The translations under genes were made by a program, and so were the position numbers. The notes below the pieces were generated by a model. The model ran no database searches, was not told the DNA's origin, and saw only the letters and a list, made by a program, of their open reading frames with translations. 64,000 nucleotides of DNA, from assembly GCF_019916085.1 (NCBI RefSeq), contig NZ_CP049834.1:1436001-1500000 (forward strand), given 5' to 3'. This DNA is from Aquirufa lenticrescens. GTDB lineage: Bacteria > Bacteroidota > Bacteroidia > Cytophagales > Spirosomataceae. Positions 41,527-50,741 of the stretch are shown here, one piece after another; within the stretch, counting starts at the first letter, position 1, and every line of letters starts with the position of its first letter.

Positions 41527-41898
41527 ATGAAAAAGGTCTATTTATCGCTTTTCTTGGCCCTGGGTCTGTTTGGATTTTACTCGTGCACGAGTGAATCAGA
41601 GAGCAATCGATTAGAGCAGGAACAGATGGCTCAGGTTTTGGCAGATATCCACATCGATGAGGCTATCATCCAAAATATGCACCTGGGTAATTCCGATACG
41701 GCCTTAGTTCTTTACCACGAATTATCGAAACAGACCTTGAAAAAACGCGGTCTTGATTCTACTCAGGTGGCCAAAAGCCTAGGTTCCTATGTCAAAGATC
41801 CCGCCGCTTTTGTCAAATTATATACCCGTGTGAATGAAATTATCGAGGAGCGCCGAAAAAATACTGAAAATAAAAAAGCAGCGGCTAAAAAACCATGA
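41527..41898 (+). CDS. DUF4296-domain lipoprotein
   Basis: A 123-residue predicted lipoprotein with signal MKKVYLSLFLALGLFGFYSC. The mature part (MAQVLADIHIDEAIIQNM, YHELSKQTLKKRGLDSTQ) matches DUF4296, a family largely confined to Bacteroidota and of unknown role. The C-terminus is lysine- and alanine-rich. The stop overlaps the next ATG (ATGA), so it is coupled to the phosphodiesterase gene. The 78 bases upstream hold the divergent promoters; TATATTTA close to the ATG is a one-mismatch -7 candidate. Confidence 0.85.
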   Translation: MKKVYLSLFLALGLFGFYSCTSESESNRLEQEQMAQVLADIHIDEAIIQNMHLGNSDTALVLYHELSKQTLKKRGLDSTQVAKSLGSYVKDPAAFVKLYTRVNEIIEERRKNTENKKAAAKKP

Positions 41899-42758
41899 GA
41901 AAGCTCCTTTGCTTATTATTGTGTATTAATCTACTTTCTATGGGGCAATCGCCTGTGATTCAAGGACATCGGGGCTGCAGAGGCTTATATCCGGAAAACT
42001 CCCTACCTGCTTTTCAACATGCGTTAGAGATGGGGGTGACTGTACTCGAAATGGACGTGTGTCTTTCTGCTGACGGCCAGGTCTACGTTTCCCATGAGCC
42101 GTATATGAACCCTTTGTATGCATCGTTTCCGGATGGTTCGCCCGTGAAAGATGCGTCGATTAATTTATACCAAAAACCCTACAGCGAAATTAAGTCCTTC
42201 GACGTAGGCTCTCGCGGGAATAAACTCTTTCCGGAGCAAACGCACGTCGCTACTTACAAGCCTTTGCTTTCCGAAGTCTTAGCCTTAGGGGAAGCTTTTA
42301 CGCGCAAAACGGGTCGTACTATTTATTACAACATTGAGATCAAATCTGAGCCAACAGAATACGGCAAATCCCAACCGGCGACGGTAAAGGAATTCGCGGA
42401 TCGGGTTTGGTCTGTGATTTCTAATCATATTTCACCTTCCTCGCTGATTTTACAAAGTTTTGATTTCGCGGTTTTGCACTACTGGAAAACATCCATCAAT
42501 AAGGGACGCATTTCCGCTTTAGTGGAAAAAGAGACGCCAGAGCAGATGCTCGCATCGTTGGGTTTTGTGCCCGATATTTTCAGTTCTTCGCATAAGTTTT
42601 TAACGAAGGAGCAGATTGACTTTTGTCACGGGAAAGGCATGCAAGTCATTCCTTGGACGATCAATACGACGGCAGAGATGCAGAAATTTAGCGATTGGCA
42701 GGTGGACGGCATCATTACCGATTACCCTAATCGTGCACCTCAATTCCTAAAACCCTAA
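41895..42758 (+). CDS. Secreted glycerophosphodiester phosphodiesterase
   Basis: A 287-residue exported enzyme of the GDPD TIM-barrel family. A signal peptide (RKLLCLLLCINLLSMGQ) precedes the catalytic block VIQGHRGCRGLYPENSLPAF, then VTVLEMDVCLSADGQVYVSH with the metal-binding E-x-D and second H. YNIEIKSEPTEY and QVIPWTINTTAEMQKF, then VDGIITDYPNR, complete the family pattern. It releases glycerol-3-phosphate from glycerophosphodiesters, probably in the periplasm. Confidence 0.93.
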   Translation: MRKLLCLLLCINLLSMGQSPVIQGHRGCRGLYPENSLPAFQHALEMGVTVLEMDVCLSADGQVYVSHEPYMNPLYASFPDGSPVKDASINLYQKPYSEIKSFDVGSRGNKLFPEQTHVATYKPLLSEVLALGEAFTRKTGRTIYYNIEIKSEPTEYGKSQPATVKEFADRVWSVISNHISPSSLILQSFDFAVLHYWKTSINKGRISALVEKETPEQMLASLGFVPDIFSSSHKFLTKEQIDFCHGKGMQVIPWTINTTAEMQKFSDWQVDGIITDYPNRAPQFLKP

Positions 42759-42760
42759 AC

Positions 42761-44275
42761 ATGTCGTTGTTTAATGAGACTTTGTTGTGGTTTATGAAGC
42801 GGAGAATGCCGCGGATTGAGGCGATGTACGAACGGCCTTTGGAACTACAAGAACAAATGTTGCAGGGCTTATTGTCTCATGGGCGCTCGACCGAATGGGG
42901 CGCGAAACACGGCTACGCCGACATTAGTAACTACGAGAGATTCAAACAGCAAGTTCCTATTTCCACCTATGAGGAAATTTTCTCGTACATCGACCGCATG
43001 ATGCAGGGGGAACAAAATATCTTGTGGGATACGCCCATAAGCTGGTATTCGAAGTCTTCTGGTACCACGAATGCCCGCAGTAAATTTATTCCGGTCTCGA
43101 AAGAAGCGCTGGAAGAATGCCACATGATGGGCGGGAAAGATATGATTACGTTGCTGGCAGCGAATAAGCCAGATACCAAAGTGTTCGAGGGGAAAGGTTT
43201 GTCCATCGGCGGGAGTTTGACGGAGAATCCGGTGAATTCGAGCATGCTGATGGGCGATGTGTCGGCGGTGGTAATGAAGAATCTGCCTATTTGGGCGCAA
43301 ATTATACGGACGCCTTCACTCGATGTGGCGCTGATGGGAGATTGGGATCAGAAGATCGAGAAGATGGCGATCGAGACGTCGAAAGAGAATGTGACGAGTA
43401 TTTTGGGCGTGCCTACTTGGACACTGGTGTTGATTGAGAAGATTTTAGAGATTACGGGAAAGAAGTCGATTCTGGAGGTGTGGGAGAATTTCGAGTTTAT
43501 GATTCATGGAGCGGTGGCTTTTGGGCCCTATCGCGAGTTGTTTAAGAACCAGATTTTTCCGTCTTCGCAGGTCGGATTTTTAGAGATATACAATGCGTCT
43601 GAAGGGTTCTTTGGGATTCAGGATGATCTGTCCAAACCCGATGAGATGCTCCTCATGCTCGATTACGGAATCTTCTATGAGTTCATTCCGATGAGTGATG
43701 AGGGGGAAGAGGCGAATACCATCGTTTCTTTAAGCCAGGTGGAAATAGGCGTAAATTATGCGATGGTCATTTCGACGAACGCAGGATTATGGCGCTACAA
43801 GATAGGTGATACCGTGAAATTCACGTCGGTGAGTCCGTATCGGATTAAGATTTCAGGGAGGACGAAGCATTTCATTAATGCCTTTGGGGAAGAGTTGATC
43901 ATCGAGAATGCGGAGACAGCTGTCGCGCGCGCTTGCGCCGCGACCCAGGCAGAGATCAAGGATTATACGGCTGCTCCGGCCTTTATGAACGAGGGCAAAA
44001 ATGGGCACCACGAATGGGTGATCGAATTTTCAAAAGCCCCAAAAGATTTTCGTACCTTTGCACAGATTTTAGACCAAACGCTTCGCGAGCAAAACTCGGA
44101 TTACGATGCGAAAAGGTCTTATGATTTAGTGCTTGGCCCTCCTTTGGTCCATATCGCCCCAGCCGGAACTTTCCACAACTGGATGCGGGAACGAGGGAAA
44201 TTAGGCGGCCAGCATAAAGTTCCGAGGTTAAGTAACCACCGGGAATTTTTAGAAGGAGTGAAGGCTCATTTTTAA
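42761..44275 (+). CDS. GH3-like acyl-adenylate-forming enzyme
   Basis: A 504-residue protein similar to the GH3 auxin-responsive family of acyl acid-amido synthetases. The ATP-binding stretch SWYSKSSGTTNARSKFIPVS is the clearest signature, with YNASEGFFGIQDD and WRYKIGDTVKFTS as later ones. Plant GH3 enzymes couple hormones to amino acids through acyl-adenylates. Bacterial homologues are widespread in Bacteroidota, with unknown substrates. It starts two bases after the phosphodiesterase stop. Confidence 0.88.
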   Translation: MSLFNETLLWFMKRRMPRIEAMYERPLELQEQMLQGLLSHGRSTEWGAKHGYADISNYERFKQQVPISTYEEIFSYIDRMMQGEQNILWDTPISWYSKSSGTTNARSKFIPVSKEALEECHMMGGKDMITLLAANKPDTKVFEGKGLSIGGSLTENPVNSSMLMGDVSAVVMKNLPIWAQIIRTPSLDVALMGDWDQKIEKMAIETSKENVTSILGVPTWTLVLIEKILEITGKKSILEVWENFEFMIHGAVAFGPYRELFKNQIFPSSQVGFLEIYNASEGFFGIQDDLSKPDEMLLMLDYGIFYEFIPMSDEGEEANTIVSLSQVEIGVNYAMVISTNAGLWRYKIGDTVKFTSVSPYRIKISGRTKHFINAFGEELIIENAETAVARACAATQAEIKDYTAAPAFMNEGKNGHHEWVIEFSKAPKDFRTFAQILDQTLREQNSDYDAKRSYDLVLGPPLVHIAPAGTFHNWMRERGKLGGQHKVPRLSNHREFLEGVKAHF

Positions 44276-44287
44276 TCAAAACAAGCT

Positions 44288-44740
44288 ATGTCGTTAAAAT
44301 TAACTATCGAGAATGGTATCAAAGATGCCATGCGTGCGAAAGACGCAGACCGTTTACGTGCTTTACGCGCAATCAAATCCATGATTCTTTTGGAAGAAAC
44401 TTCGGGTTCTAGCGCTGACGGTTTAAGCGCAGACGCAGAGATGAAAATCTTAATGAAAGCAGCGAAACAACGCCGTGATTCATTAGAAGTTTATGTTTCT
44501 CAAAACCGTCCCGACTTAGCGGAAAAAGAGCAAGCTGAATTAGCCATCATCGAAGAATTCTTGCCTAAGCAATTATCTGACGCAGAATTAACCGCTAAAA
44601 TCACCGAAATCATCGCTGCTGTAGGCGCAACGAGCCCAGCCGATATGGGGAAAGTAATGGGCGTTGCATCGAAGCAATTAGCCGGATTAGCAGACGGTAA
44701 AGCTATCTCAGCGAAAGTGAGTGAATTATTAAAGAAATAA
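44288..44740 (+). CDS. YqeY/GatB C-terminal-like domain protein
   Basis: A 150-residue protein with the GatB/YqeY fold: DAMRAKDADRLRALRAIKSM, AKQRRDSLEVYVSQNRPDLA, IEEFLPKQLSDAELTAKITE and a C-terminal ADMGKVMGVASKQLAG. The family is related to the tail of tRNA amidotransferase GatB, and its function as a free protein is unclear. It is followed after two bases by rlmN, suggesting a loose association with translation. Confidence 0.92.
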   Translation: MSLKLTIENGIKDAMRAKDADRLRALRAIKSMILLEETSGSSADGLSADAEMKILMKAAKQRRDSLEVYVSQNRPDLAEKEQAELAIIEEFLPKQLSDAELTAKITEIIAAVGATSPADMGKVMGVASKQLAGLADGKAISAKVSELLKK

Positions 44741-44742
44741 GA

Positions 44743-45798
44743 TTGGAAAAGAAGGTCGCGATACGGAATCTAAGTTTTGAACAGCTGAAGGCAGAGATGC
44801 TCGCAGCCGGAGAACCCGCATTCCGTGCTAAGCAAGTGTATGAGTGGATTTGGAAGAAGGCTGCCCGCAGTTTCGATGCGATGGGAAATGTCCCTAAGAC
44901 GACGCGCGAATGGCTTTCGGAGAAATTCTCTTTGCAAATTGTGACGACCGCAGAGGCGCAATACAGCTCCGATCGCACCATCAAATCCAGCTTTCAATTA
45001 CACGATAATAACCTCGTGGAGGGAGTACTAATTCCTACCCGCGAACGCGTGACGGCCTGCGTTTCCTCCCAAGTGGGATGCTCGCTAACCTGCAGCTTCT
45101 GTGCGACGGGGTACATGGACCGCAAGCGTAATTTAGAGTCTTTCGAGATCTATGATCAGGTCGTTTTGATCCGCGATCAGGCACAGGAAAAATACGGTCA
45201 AGCGCTGACGAACATCGTTTACATGGGGATGGGCGAACCGCTGTTGAACTACGCGAACGTCCTAAAATCCATCGAGCAGATTACTTCGCCAGAGGGTTTA
45301 GGGATGTCGCCACGCCGTATTACGGTGTCTACGGCGGGTATCGCGAAGATGATCCAAAAACTGGGCGACGATCAGGTCAAATTCAATTTAGCCCTTTCGC
45401 TGCACGCGGCAAACGATACGAAGCGGAACCAGATTATGCCTATCAACGAGAGTAATACTTTGCAAGTCCTGAAGGCCGCGCTTTTGTATTTCTTCGAGAA
45501 GACGGGCAACGAAATCACGCTTGAATACATTGTCTTTAACAAGTTCAACGACACCCTAGAGGACGCACGTGAATTGTATGAGTTTGCCAAAGGCATCCCT
45601 TGCAAAATCAACCTTATCGAATACAATCCAATCGCTCAATCTTCTTTCGTGAATGCGGAGGCAGATGCAATCGCGAAGTTCTCAGCGTTCCTTGAAAGCA
45701 AACGTATGATTGTGAATATCCGCCGCTCCCGCGGACGTGATATTGACGCGGCTTGCGGCCAGCTTGCCGGCAAAAAAGCCCCCGTAGTCGATGCCTAA
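44743..45798 (+). CDS. rlmN: Dual-specificity 23S rRNA/tRNA adenine C2 methyltransferase RlmN
   Basis: A 351-residue radical SAM enzyme. The cluster-binding C-x3-C-x2-C is in GCSLTCSFCATGYMDRKRN, preceded by VTACVSSQVG. The second catalytic cysteine is in DIDAACGQL near the C-terminus, as in E. coli RlmN. It methylates A2503 of 23S rRNA and A37 of some tRNAs. I take the TTG at 44743 as start, two bases after the YqeY stop, because the resulting N-terminus (EKKVAIRNLSFEQLKAEM) is needed by the family and the next ATG would remove it. Confidence 0.93.
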   Translation: MEKKVAIRNLSFEQLKAEMLAAGEPAFRAKQVYEWIWKKAARSFDAMGNVPKTTREWLSEKFSLQIVTTAEAQYSSDRTIKSSFQLHDNNLVEGVLIPTRERVTACVSSQVGCSLTCSFCATGYMDRKRNLESFEIYDQVVLIRDQAQEKYGQALTNIVYMGMGEPLLNYANVLKSIEQITSPEGLGMSPRRITVSTAGIAKMIQKLGDDQVKFNLALSLHAANDTKRNQIMPINESNTLQVLKAALLYFFEKTGNEITLEYIVFNKFNDTLEDARELYEFAKGIPCKINLIEYNPIAQSSFVNAEADAIAKFSAFLESKRMIVNIRRSRGRDIDAACGQLAGKKAPVVDA

Positions 45799-46375
45799 CA
45801 CGATGTTTCCCATCTTCTTGAAAATGGATCAAATCCAGACCTTGGTCGTGGGAGGAGGGAACGTAGCCTTAGAAAAGGCATCCGCGATTTTGCGCAATTC
45901 ACCGGAGGCAAACTTGACCTTAGTGGCCCCCTTTTTTCGTCCGGAGACCATCGAATACTTGCAGGATTTCCCGCACGTGCGCATCTTAACACGCGGCTTT
46001 CAACCATCGGATTTAGAAGGTTTAGACTTGATCATCTGCGCCACGGATTCTCCCGCTTTGCACGCAGAAATCAAAGCCTTAGCCGCTGCCCAGCACTTGC
46101 TTTGCAATGTGGCGGATACGCCGCCTTTGTGTGATTTTTATTTAGGATCCATCGTCCAAAAAGGCGATTTGAAGATTGCGATATCCACGAATGGGAAATC
46201 ACCAACTTTGGCCAAAAGAATCAGAGCCTTCCTTGAGGACGTCATCCCGGAAGACATCCAAACCTCTCTCGATCAACTAGAGGCTGCCCGAAAAACATTA
46301 AAGGGTGACTTTCAAGAGAAAATCACCCAATTAAATGAACTAACTAAGAATCTAATCTTTAAAAAGAAGGACTAG
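45791..46375 (+). CDS. Precorrin-2 dehydrogenase / siroheme synthase N-terminal-type protein
   Basis: A 194-residue protein matching the NAD-binding, ferrochelatase-like N-terminal domain of CysG. FPIFLKMDQIQTLVVGGGNV followed by ALEKASAILRNSPEA is diagnostic, as are DLIICATDSPALHAEI, LCNVADTPPLCDFYLGSIVQ and IAISTNGKSPTLAKRIR. It oxidises precorrin-2 to sirohydrochlorin for siroheme, the cofactor of sulfite and nitrite reductases. No uroporphyrinogen methyltransferase is adjacent. It overlaps rlmN by eight bases and converges on the hexuronate transporter with a shared GACTAGTC. Confidence 0.92.
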   Translation: MPNTMFPIFLKMDQIQTLVVGGGNVALEKASAILRNSPEANLTLVAPFFRPETIEYLQDFPHVRILTRGFQPSDLEGLDLIICATDSPALHAEIKALAAAQHLLCNVADTPPLCDFYLGSIVQKGDLKIAISTNGKSPTLAKRIRAFLEDVIPEDIQTSLDQLEAARKTLKGDFQEKITQLNELTKNLIFKKKD

Positions 46376-47655
46376 TCGTCGATCTTCGCTGTCTCCAGCG
46401 TGGGCACTAAAGTGTAAATAATCAACCAAGCTAATATATACGCACTTCCGCAAAGCAAGAAGATGATATTATAACCGTCGTTGATATTACCTAATAACTT
46501 ATATTTATCTAAAAGGGAACCTACGATCATTGGGAAGAAAATACCCCCCACAGACCCAGCCATTCCCCCGATTCCAATCACAGAGCTCACCGCTTTCTTC
46601 GGGAACATATCCGTCGCAATCGAGTAGATATTCGCACTCCAAGCCTGGTGTGCAGCTGCCGCTAACGAAATCAAGCCTACCGCTTGCCAAATATTATCAC
46701 AATAACGCGCTAACATAATAGGCACCACCGCAATGGCAAAGCTGAACATCGACCACTTGCGCGCCTTGAATGACGGCCAGCCTTTGTTGATTAAATAACC
46801 AGACAACCAACCACCGCCAATACTACCAATTGTCGTCGCCGTATACACGATGATTAATTCTAAACTCGGCTTCTTCAAGTCTAAGTGGAAACGTTCAGAG
46901 AAGTACGAGGGTAACCAGAAAAGGAAGAACCACCAGATAGGATCCGTGAACATTTTGCCAAAAAAGAAGGCCCATGTCTGCTTAAATCCAAACAATTTGC
47001 TCCAGCGAACCGGCGTTACATTATCATCCTTCTCCTCCATATCCGCGTGGATATAGTCGAATTCTGCTTTCGATAAAGACTTGTGTTTAGAAGGCACCTC
47101 ATAGTAGAACCACCAGAAGATTAACCAGATGAATCCAATTGCCCCAGTCGCAATAAAGGCCATTTCCCAGCCATAAATTCCCAGGATCCAAGGCACTAAA
47201 ATGGGTGCTGCCACCGCTCCAATATTTGCTCCTGAATTAAAGATCCCCGTCGCTAACGCACGTTCGTTTTTAGGGAACCATTCTGCTACGGTCTTAATCG
47301 CTGCAGGGAAGTTTCCCGCCTCGCCTAAACCTAACAAACCACGCATAAACGCAAAGCTCATCGTGCCAGTCGCTAAGGCATGCATCATCGCCGCGATACT
47401 CCAAACAACGATGGATATGGAATATCCTAATTTCGTTCCGATTCGGTCAATAATCCCGCCAAAACCCAATAAACTAATCGCATAGGCCGCTTGGAAAGTG
47501 ATCACAATATTCGAATAATCCGTTTCAGACCAGTCAAATTCCTTTTCCAATACCGGTTTCAACAAACCGATAACCTGGCGGTCTAGGTAGTTAATCGTCG
47601 TCGCGAAAAAGAGCAATGCGCATATTTTCCAGCGGTACTTTCCAATTGTTTCCAT
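46372..47655 (-). CDS. exuT: MFS hexuronate transporter (ExuT-like)
   Basis: A 427-residue transporter with 12 predicted helices of the anion:cation symporter family. ATTINYLDRQVIGLLKPVLE is its usual N-terminal motif, followed by GFGGIIDRIGTKLGY and GLGEAGNFPAAIKTVAEWFP. Homologues import galacturonate and glucuronate. It is last in the minus-strand run with eda, kdgK and uxaC, which supports hexuronate as substrate. The gap to eda is one base. Confidence 0.85.
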   Translation of the reverse strand: METIGKYRWKICALLFFATTINYLDRQVIGLLKPVLEKEFDWSETDYSNIVITFQAAYAISLLGFGGIIDRIGTKLGYSISIVVWSIAAMMHALATGTMSFAFMRGLLGLGEAGNFPAAIKTVAEWFPKNERALATGIFNSGANIGAVAAPILVPWILGIYGWEMAFIATGAIGFIWLIFWWFYYEVPSKHKSLSKAEFDYIHADMEEKDDNVTPVRWSKLFGFKQTWAFFFGKMFTDPIWWFFLFWLPSYFSERFHLDLKKPSLELIIVYTATTIGSIGGGWLSGYLINKGWPSFKARKWSMFSFAIAVVPIMLARYCDNIWQAVGLISLAAAAHQAWSANIYSIATDMFPKKAVSSVIGIGGMAGSVGGIFFPMIVGSLLDKYKLLGNINDGYNIIFLLCGSAYILAWLIIYTLVPTLETAKIDD

Positions 47656-47656
47656 A

Positions 47657-48319
47657 TTATAGTTCGTGATAGGTTTTGATCAGGTTAGCGATCGTGTTTG
47701 ATATAGAGGTATAGTCTTGTTTTTGAATTAAATCAGCTGGGAATAATTGAGAGCCCATGCCTACAGCCGCTGCGCCTGCCCCAAACCAGGTTTTTAAACT
47801 TTCGCGGTTTGGTTCCACACCACCCGTCACCATGATTTTGGTCTTCGGCATTGGTCCTTGAATCGCTTTTACGAAAGCGGGACCTACCACGTTGCCTGGG
47901 AAGATTTTCACATATTTCGCACCTAAAATCTCTGCGTTGCGAATCTCCGTCAAAGTCATCGTACCAGGCATCCAAGGGATATTGTGTTTCGCACAAACTT
48001 CTCCTACGGAAGCCGTCGTGAAGGGTTGTAACATAAAGTCAGCGCCCATTTCGATGAATTCACTCGCCTGTTTTGCATCGTAAATAGTACCGATTCCGAG
48101 TACTAAATCCGGGCATTCTTTCTCGCAAAAGTCAATTAGTTTCGCAAAGATGGCTGGTGCCGCTTCGCCGCGATTCGTGAATTCAAATACGCGAATTCCA
48201 CCGTCGTAGCAGGCTTTCAAAACGTTTTGGGCAATCGTTTGATCGGCGTTGAAAAATAAAGGAACGATAGGCGTTTCCGCTAATCGAGAGTACACTACAT
48301 CTGCTGAATTTCTAGCCAT
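47657..48319 (-). CDS. eda: 2-keto-3-deoxy-6-phosphogluconate aldolase
   Basis: A 220-residue class I aldolase. VFEFTNRGEAAPAIFAKLI holds the catalytic glutamate, LVLGIGTIYDAKQASEFIEM the G-T-I segment, and YVKIFPGNVVGPAFVKAIQG the Schiff-base lysine. VTGGVEPNRESLKTWFGAGA completes the phosphate site. It splits KDPG to pyruvate and glyceraldehyde-3-phosphate, the last step of the hexuronate pathway encoded here. It lies two bases after kdgK. Confidence 0.93.
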   Translation of the reverse strand: MARNSADVVYSRLAETPIVPLFFNADQTIAQNVLKACYDGGIRVFEFTNRGEAAPAIFAKLIDFCEKECPDLVLGIGTIYDAKQASEFIEMGADFMLQPFTTASVGEVCAKHNIPWMPGTMTLTEIRNAEILGAKYVKIFPGNVVGPAFVKAIQGPMPKTKIMVTGGVEPNRESLKTWFGAGAAAVGMGSQLFPADLIQKQDYTSISNTIANLIKTYHEL

Positions 48320-48321
48320 GA

Positions 48322-49332
48322 TTATCTTTTTAATCGTCCGGTGATATCGCCACCCATGACGGTTTCAATTTCGTCTAAGTTGGATAAATTAATATCCCCT
48401 TCGATCGTGTGTTTTAAAGCGGAAGCCGCTACCGCAAAGGCTAAAGACTTCGCCTCATCGCTATAAACTAAGTTTCCGTAAATGTATCCGGCCATAAAAG
48501 CATCCCCACCGCCAATACGATCGACGATTTGAGAGATTTCTACGGTGTCAGATTTAATCACTTTCGAGCCATCAAACGAGGTGGCAGACAAAGTATTTTG
48601 AGAGGCAGAAATCTGGCCTCTTTTCGTATTGATAATCTTCTTGATGTTCGGAAAACGCGCTTTGATCTGAACACAGATATCGTGCCAGCCGCTCTTGTGC
48701 GCGCCTGTAGGTACGATGTCTAAGATATCTTCGGCATCCGCTTTCCCACACACGATAATATCACATTGTGCAATCAAATCAGGCATTACTTCTTTGACTG
48801 ATTTTCCATATTGCCAAAGGTTCTTCCGGTAATTCACATCCGCCGAAATCGTCAAACCCTGTGCTTTTGCTTCTTTTAAAGCGGCCGTTAAAGCTACCGT
48901 TGCCGCCTCCGAAATGGCCGGCGTAATGCCCGTCCAGTGGAACCAACCCGCACCATTGAATATTTCTTTCCAATTAAAATCCGCTGGATTCAAATTCGCA
49001 AAGGCTGAATCTGCCCGGTCATACGTCACTTTGCTCGGGCGCATCGCTGCCCCAAACTCCACGAAATACAAACCTAAACGACCCTCTTTATAGGCCGTAT
49101 GCGACATATCCACACCCACTTGGCGGTAATAGCCAGTGGCCGCTTTGCCTAATTCGTTATTTGGGAAACAAGTCACGTGTTCCGCCGGGATTCCGATGTG
49201 GGCTAATCCGCCCGCTACGTTTGCCTCGCCGCCACCATAGGTGATGTTCAATGACTGTGCTTGAGTAATGCGTCCATAGCCCGCTGGGCTTAAACGACCC
49301 ATGATTTCCCCAAAAGTGATAACCTTCTTCAT
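48322..49332 (-). CDS. kdgK: 2-keto-3-deoxygluconate kinase (PfkB family)
   Basis: A 336-residue sugar kinase. TYGGGEANVAGGLAHIGIPA is the N-terminal PfkB motif, and QIVDRIGGGDAFMAGYIYG holds the catalytic D of the GAGD-type motif. GWFHWTGITPAISEAATVAL resembles KDG kinases. It phosphorylates 2-keto-3-deoxygluconate to KDPG. The context (uxaC upstream with one shared base, eda downstream) supports this over other sugar kinases. Confidence 0.92.
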   Translation of the reverse strand: MKKVITFGEIMGRLSPAGYGRITQAQSLNITYGGGEANVAGGLAHIGIPAEHVTCFPNNELGKAATGYYRQVGVDMSHTAYKEGRLGLYFVEFGAAMRPSKVTYDRADSAFANLNPADFNWKEIFNGAGWFHWTGITPAISEAATVALTAALKEAKAQGLTISADVNYRKNLWQYGKSVKEVMPDLIAQCDIIVCGKADAEDILDIVPTGAHKSGWHDICVQIKARFPNIKKIINTKRGQISASQNTLSATSFDGSKVIKSDTVEISQIVDRIGGGDAFMAGYIYGNLVYSDEAKSLAFAVAASALKHTIEGDINLSNLDEIETVMGGDITGRLKR

Positions 49333-50741
49333 TAATTCTCGAAATTAAAAAATCCTGCCGCGTTGTTATACGAAATGTCTTGCACCAACTTGCCTAACCA
49401 AGCAATATCCGCCGGCAATTCGCCATTTTCTACGTCCGCGCCTAGTAAATTACACAAGATTCTTCTAAAATACTCATGTCTTGGGAACGAAAGGAAACTT
49501 CTGGAGTCCGTTAACATACCCACGAAGTGGCTTAACATTCCCATATTGGATAAGGCGTTGATCTGCTTTTCCATGCCGTCTTTTTGGTCCAAAAACCACC
49601 AACCCGACCCGAATTGCATCTTTCCTACAATTGTTCCATCCTGGAAATTGCCCGTCATCGTCGCTAACAATTCATTATCGCGCGGATTTAAATTATACAA
49701 AATGGTCTTAGCTAATTGATTCGTCGAATCTAAGTGATTTAAGAATTTCGACAAAGGACGTGCCTGCTCAAAATCTCCAATCGAATCAAATCCCGTATCA
49801 GGTCCTAATGTTCCTAAAAGACGATCATTGTTATTGCGAATCGCCCCCAGGTGAAATTGTTGCGTCCAACCTTTGGCATGATCTAAATGCGCAAAATACA
49901 CCAGCATCGCTGATTTAAACTGCACTTTCTCTTTCTGATTGATCGTTTTGCCGGTCATCAATCTCTCAAAAATGTGTGCGATTTCCTGTTCCGTATAGTC
50001 GTCAGCGTAAATCTGCTCTAATCCGTGGTCACTTAAACGACAGCCCACCGAATGGAAAAAATCGTGTCTCGCCGCAATCGCTTTCTTGTAATCGACTAAG
50101 GTATGAATCTCCATTTCAGCTGCTGCTGCCACAGAATTTACATATTCTACGAACACGATCTCATTATCCACGCCCATCGCTTTATCCGGACGGAACGTAG
50201 GCAAGACTTTGATCGCAAATCCACTCGCCTTGATTTGTTGGTGGTAAGCCAAATTGTCGATCGGATCATCCGTCGTACAAAGCGCCTTCACGTTCATCTT
50301 GAGCAATAAATTGCGCACAGAAAACGCCTTCGTACGCAAAAGGGCATTACACTGATCGTAAATGCGTTTTCCACTCTCGGCATTCAATAATTCGGTAATC
50401 CCGAAATAACGCTGTAACTCCAAGTGAGTCCAGTGATACAAAGGATTACGCATCGTGTAGGGCACTGTTTCGGCCCATTTCAAGAATTTCTCTTCGTCAG
50501 ACGCATTTCCCGTGATGTATTTTTCATCCACACCATGTGCGCGCATCGCACGCCATTTATAGTGGTCGCCGGCAAGCCAGATTTGGGAAACATTATCGAA
50601 TTGCTTGTCCTCCGCTATTTGCTCCGGGATCAAGTGATTGTGGTAATCAATAATGGGCATCTGAGCCGCAAATTGATGGTACAAAGTTTGCGCCGTCTCG
50701 GACTGCAACAAAAAATCTTTATCTAAAAACGCTTTCATCAT
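49332..50741 (-). CDS. uxaC: Uronate isomerase (glucuronate/galacturonate)
   Basis: A 469-residue enzyme of the UxaC family in the amidohydrolase fold. The start AFLDKDFLLQSETAQTLYHQ followed by PIIDYHNHLIPEQIAED carries the H-x-H metal ligands. WKWRAMR-type residues appear as DHYKWRAMRAHGVDE, and ARHDFFHSVGCRLSDHGLEQ and NPRDNELLATMTGNF are further matches. It isomerises D-galacturonate to tagaturonate and D-glucuronate to fructuronate. It starts the uxaC-kdgK-eda-exuT run. Two consecutive ATG codons are available at the start. Confidence 0.95.
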   Translation of the reverse strand: MMKAFLDKDFLLQSETAQTLYHQFAAQMPIIDYHNHLIPEQIAEDKQFDNVSQIWLAGDHYKWRAMRAHGVDEKYITGNASDEEKFLKWAETVPYTMRNPLYHWTHLELQRYFGITELLNAESGKRIYDQCNALLRTKAFSVRNLLLKMNVKALCTTDDPIDNLAYHQQIKASGFAIKVLPTFRPDKAMGVDNEIVFVEYVNSVAAAAEMEIHTLVDYKKAIAARHDFFHSVGCRLSDHGLEQIYADDYTEQEIAHIFERLMTGKTINQKEKVQFKSAMLVYFAHLDHAKGWTQQFHLGAIRNNNDRLLGTLGPDTGFDSIGDFEQARPLSKFLNHLDSTNQLAKTILYNLNPRDNELLATMTGNFQDGTIVGKMQFGSGWWFLDQKDGMEKQINALSNMGMLSHFVGMLTDSRSFLSFPRHEYFRRILCNLLGADVENGELPADIAWLGKLVQDISYNNAAGFFNFEN

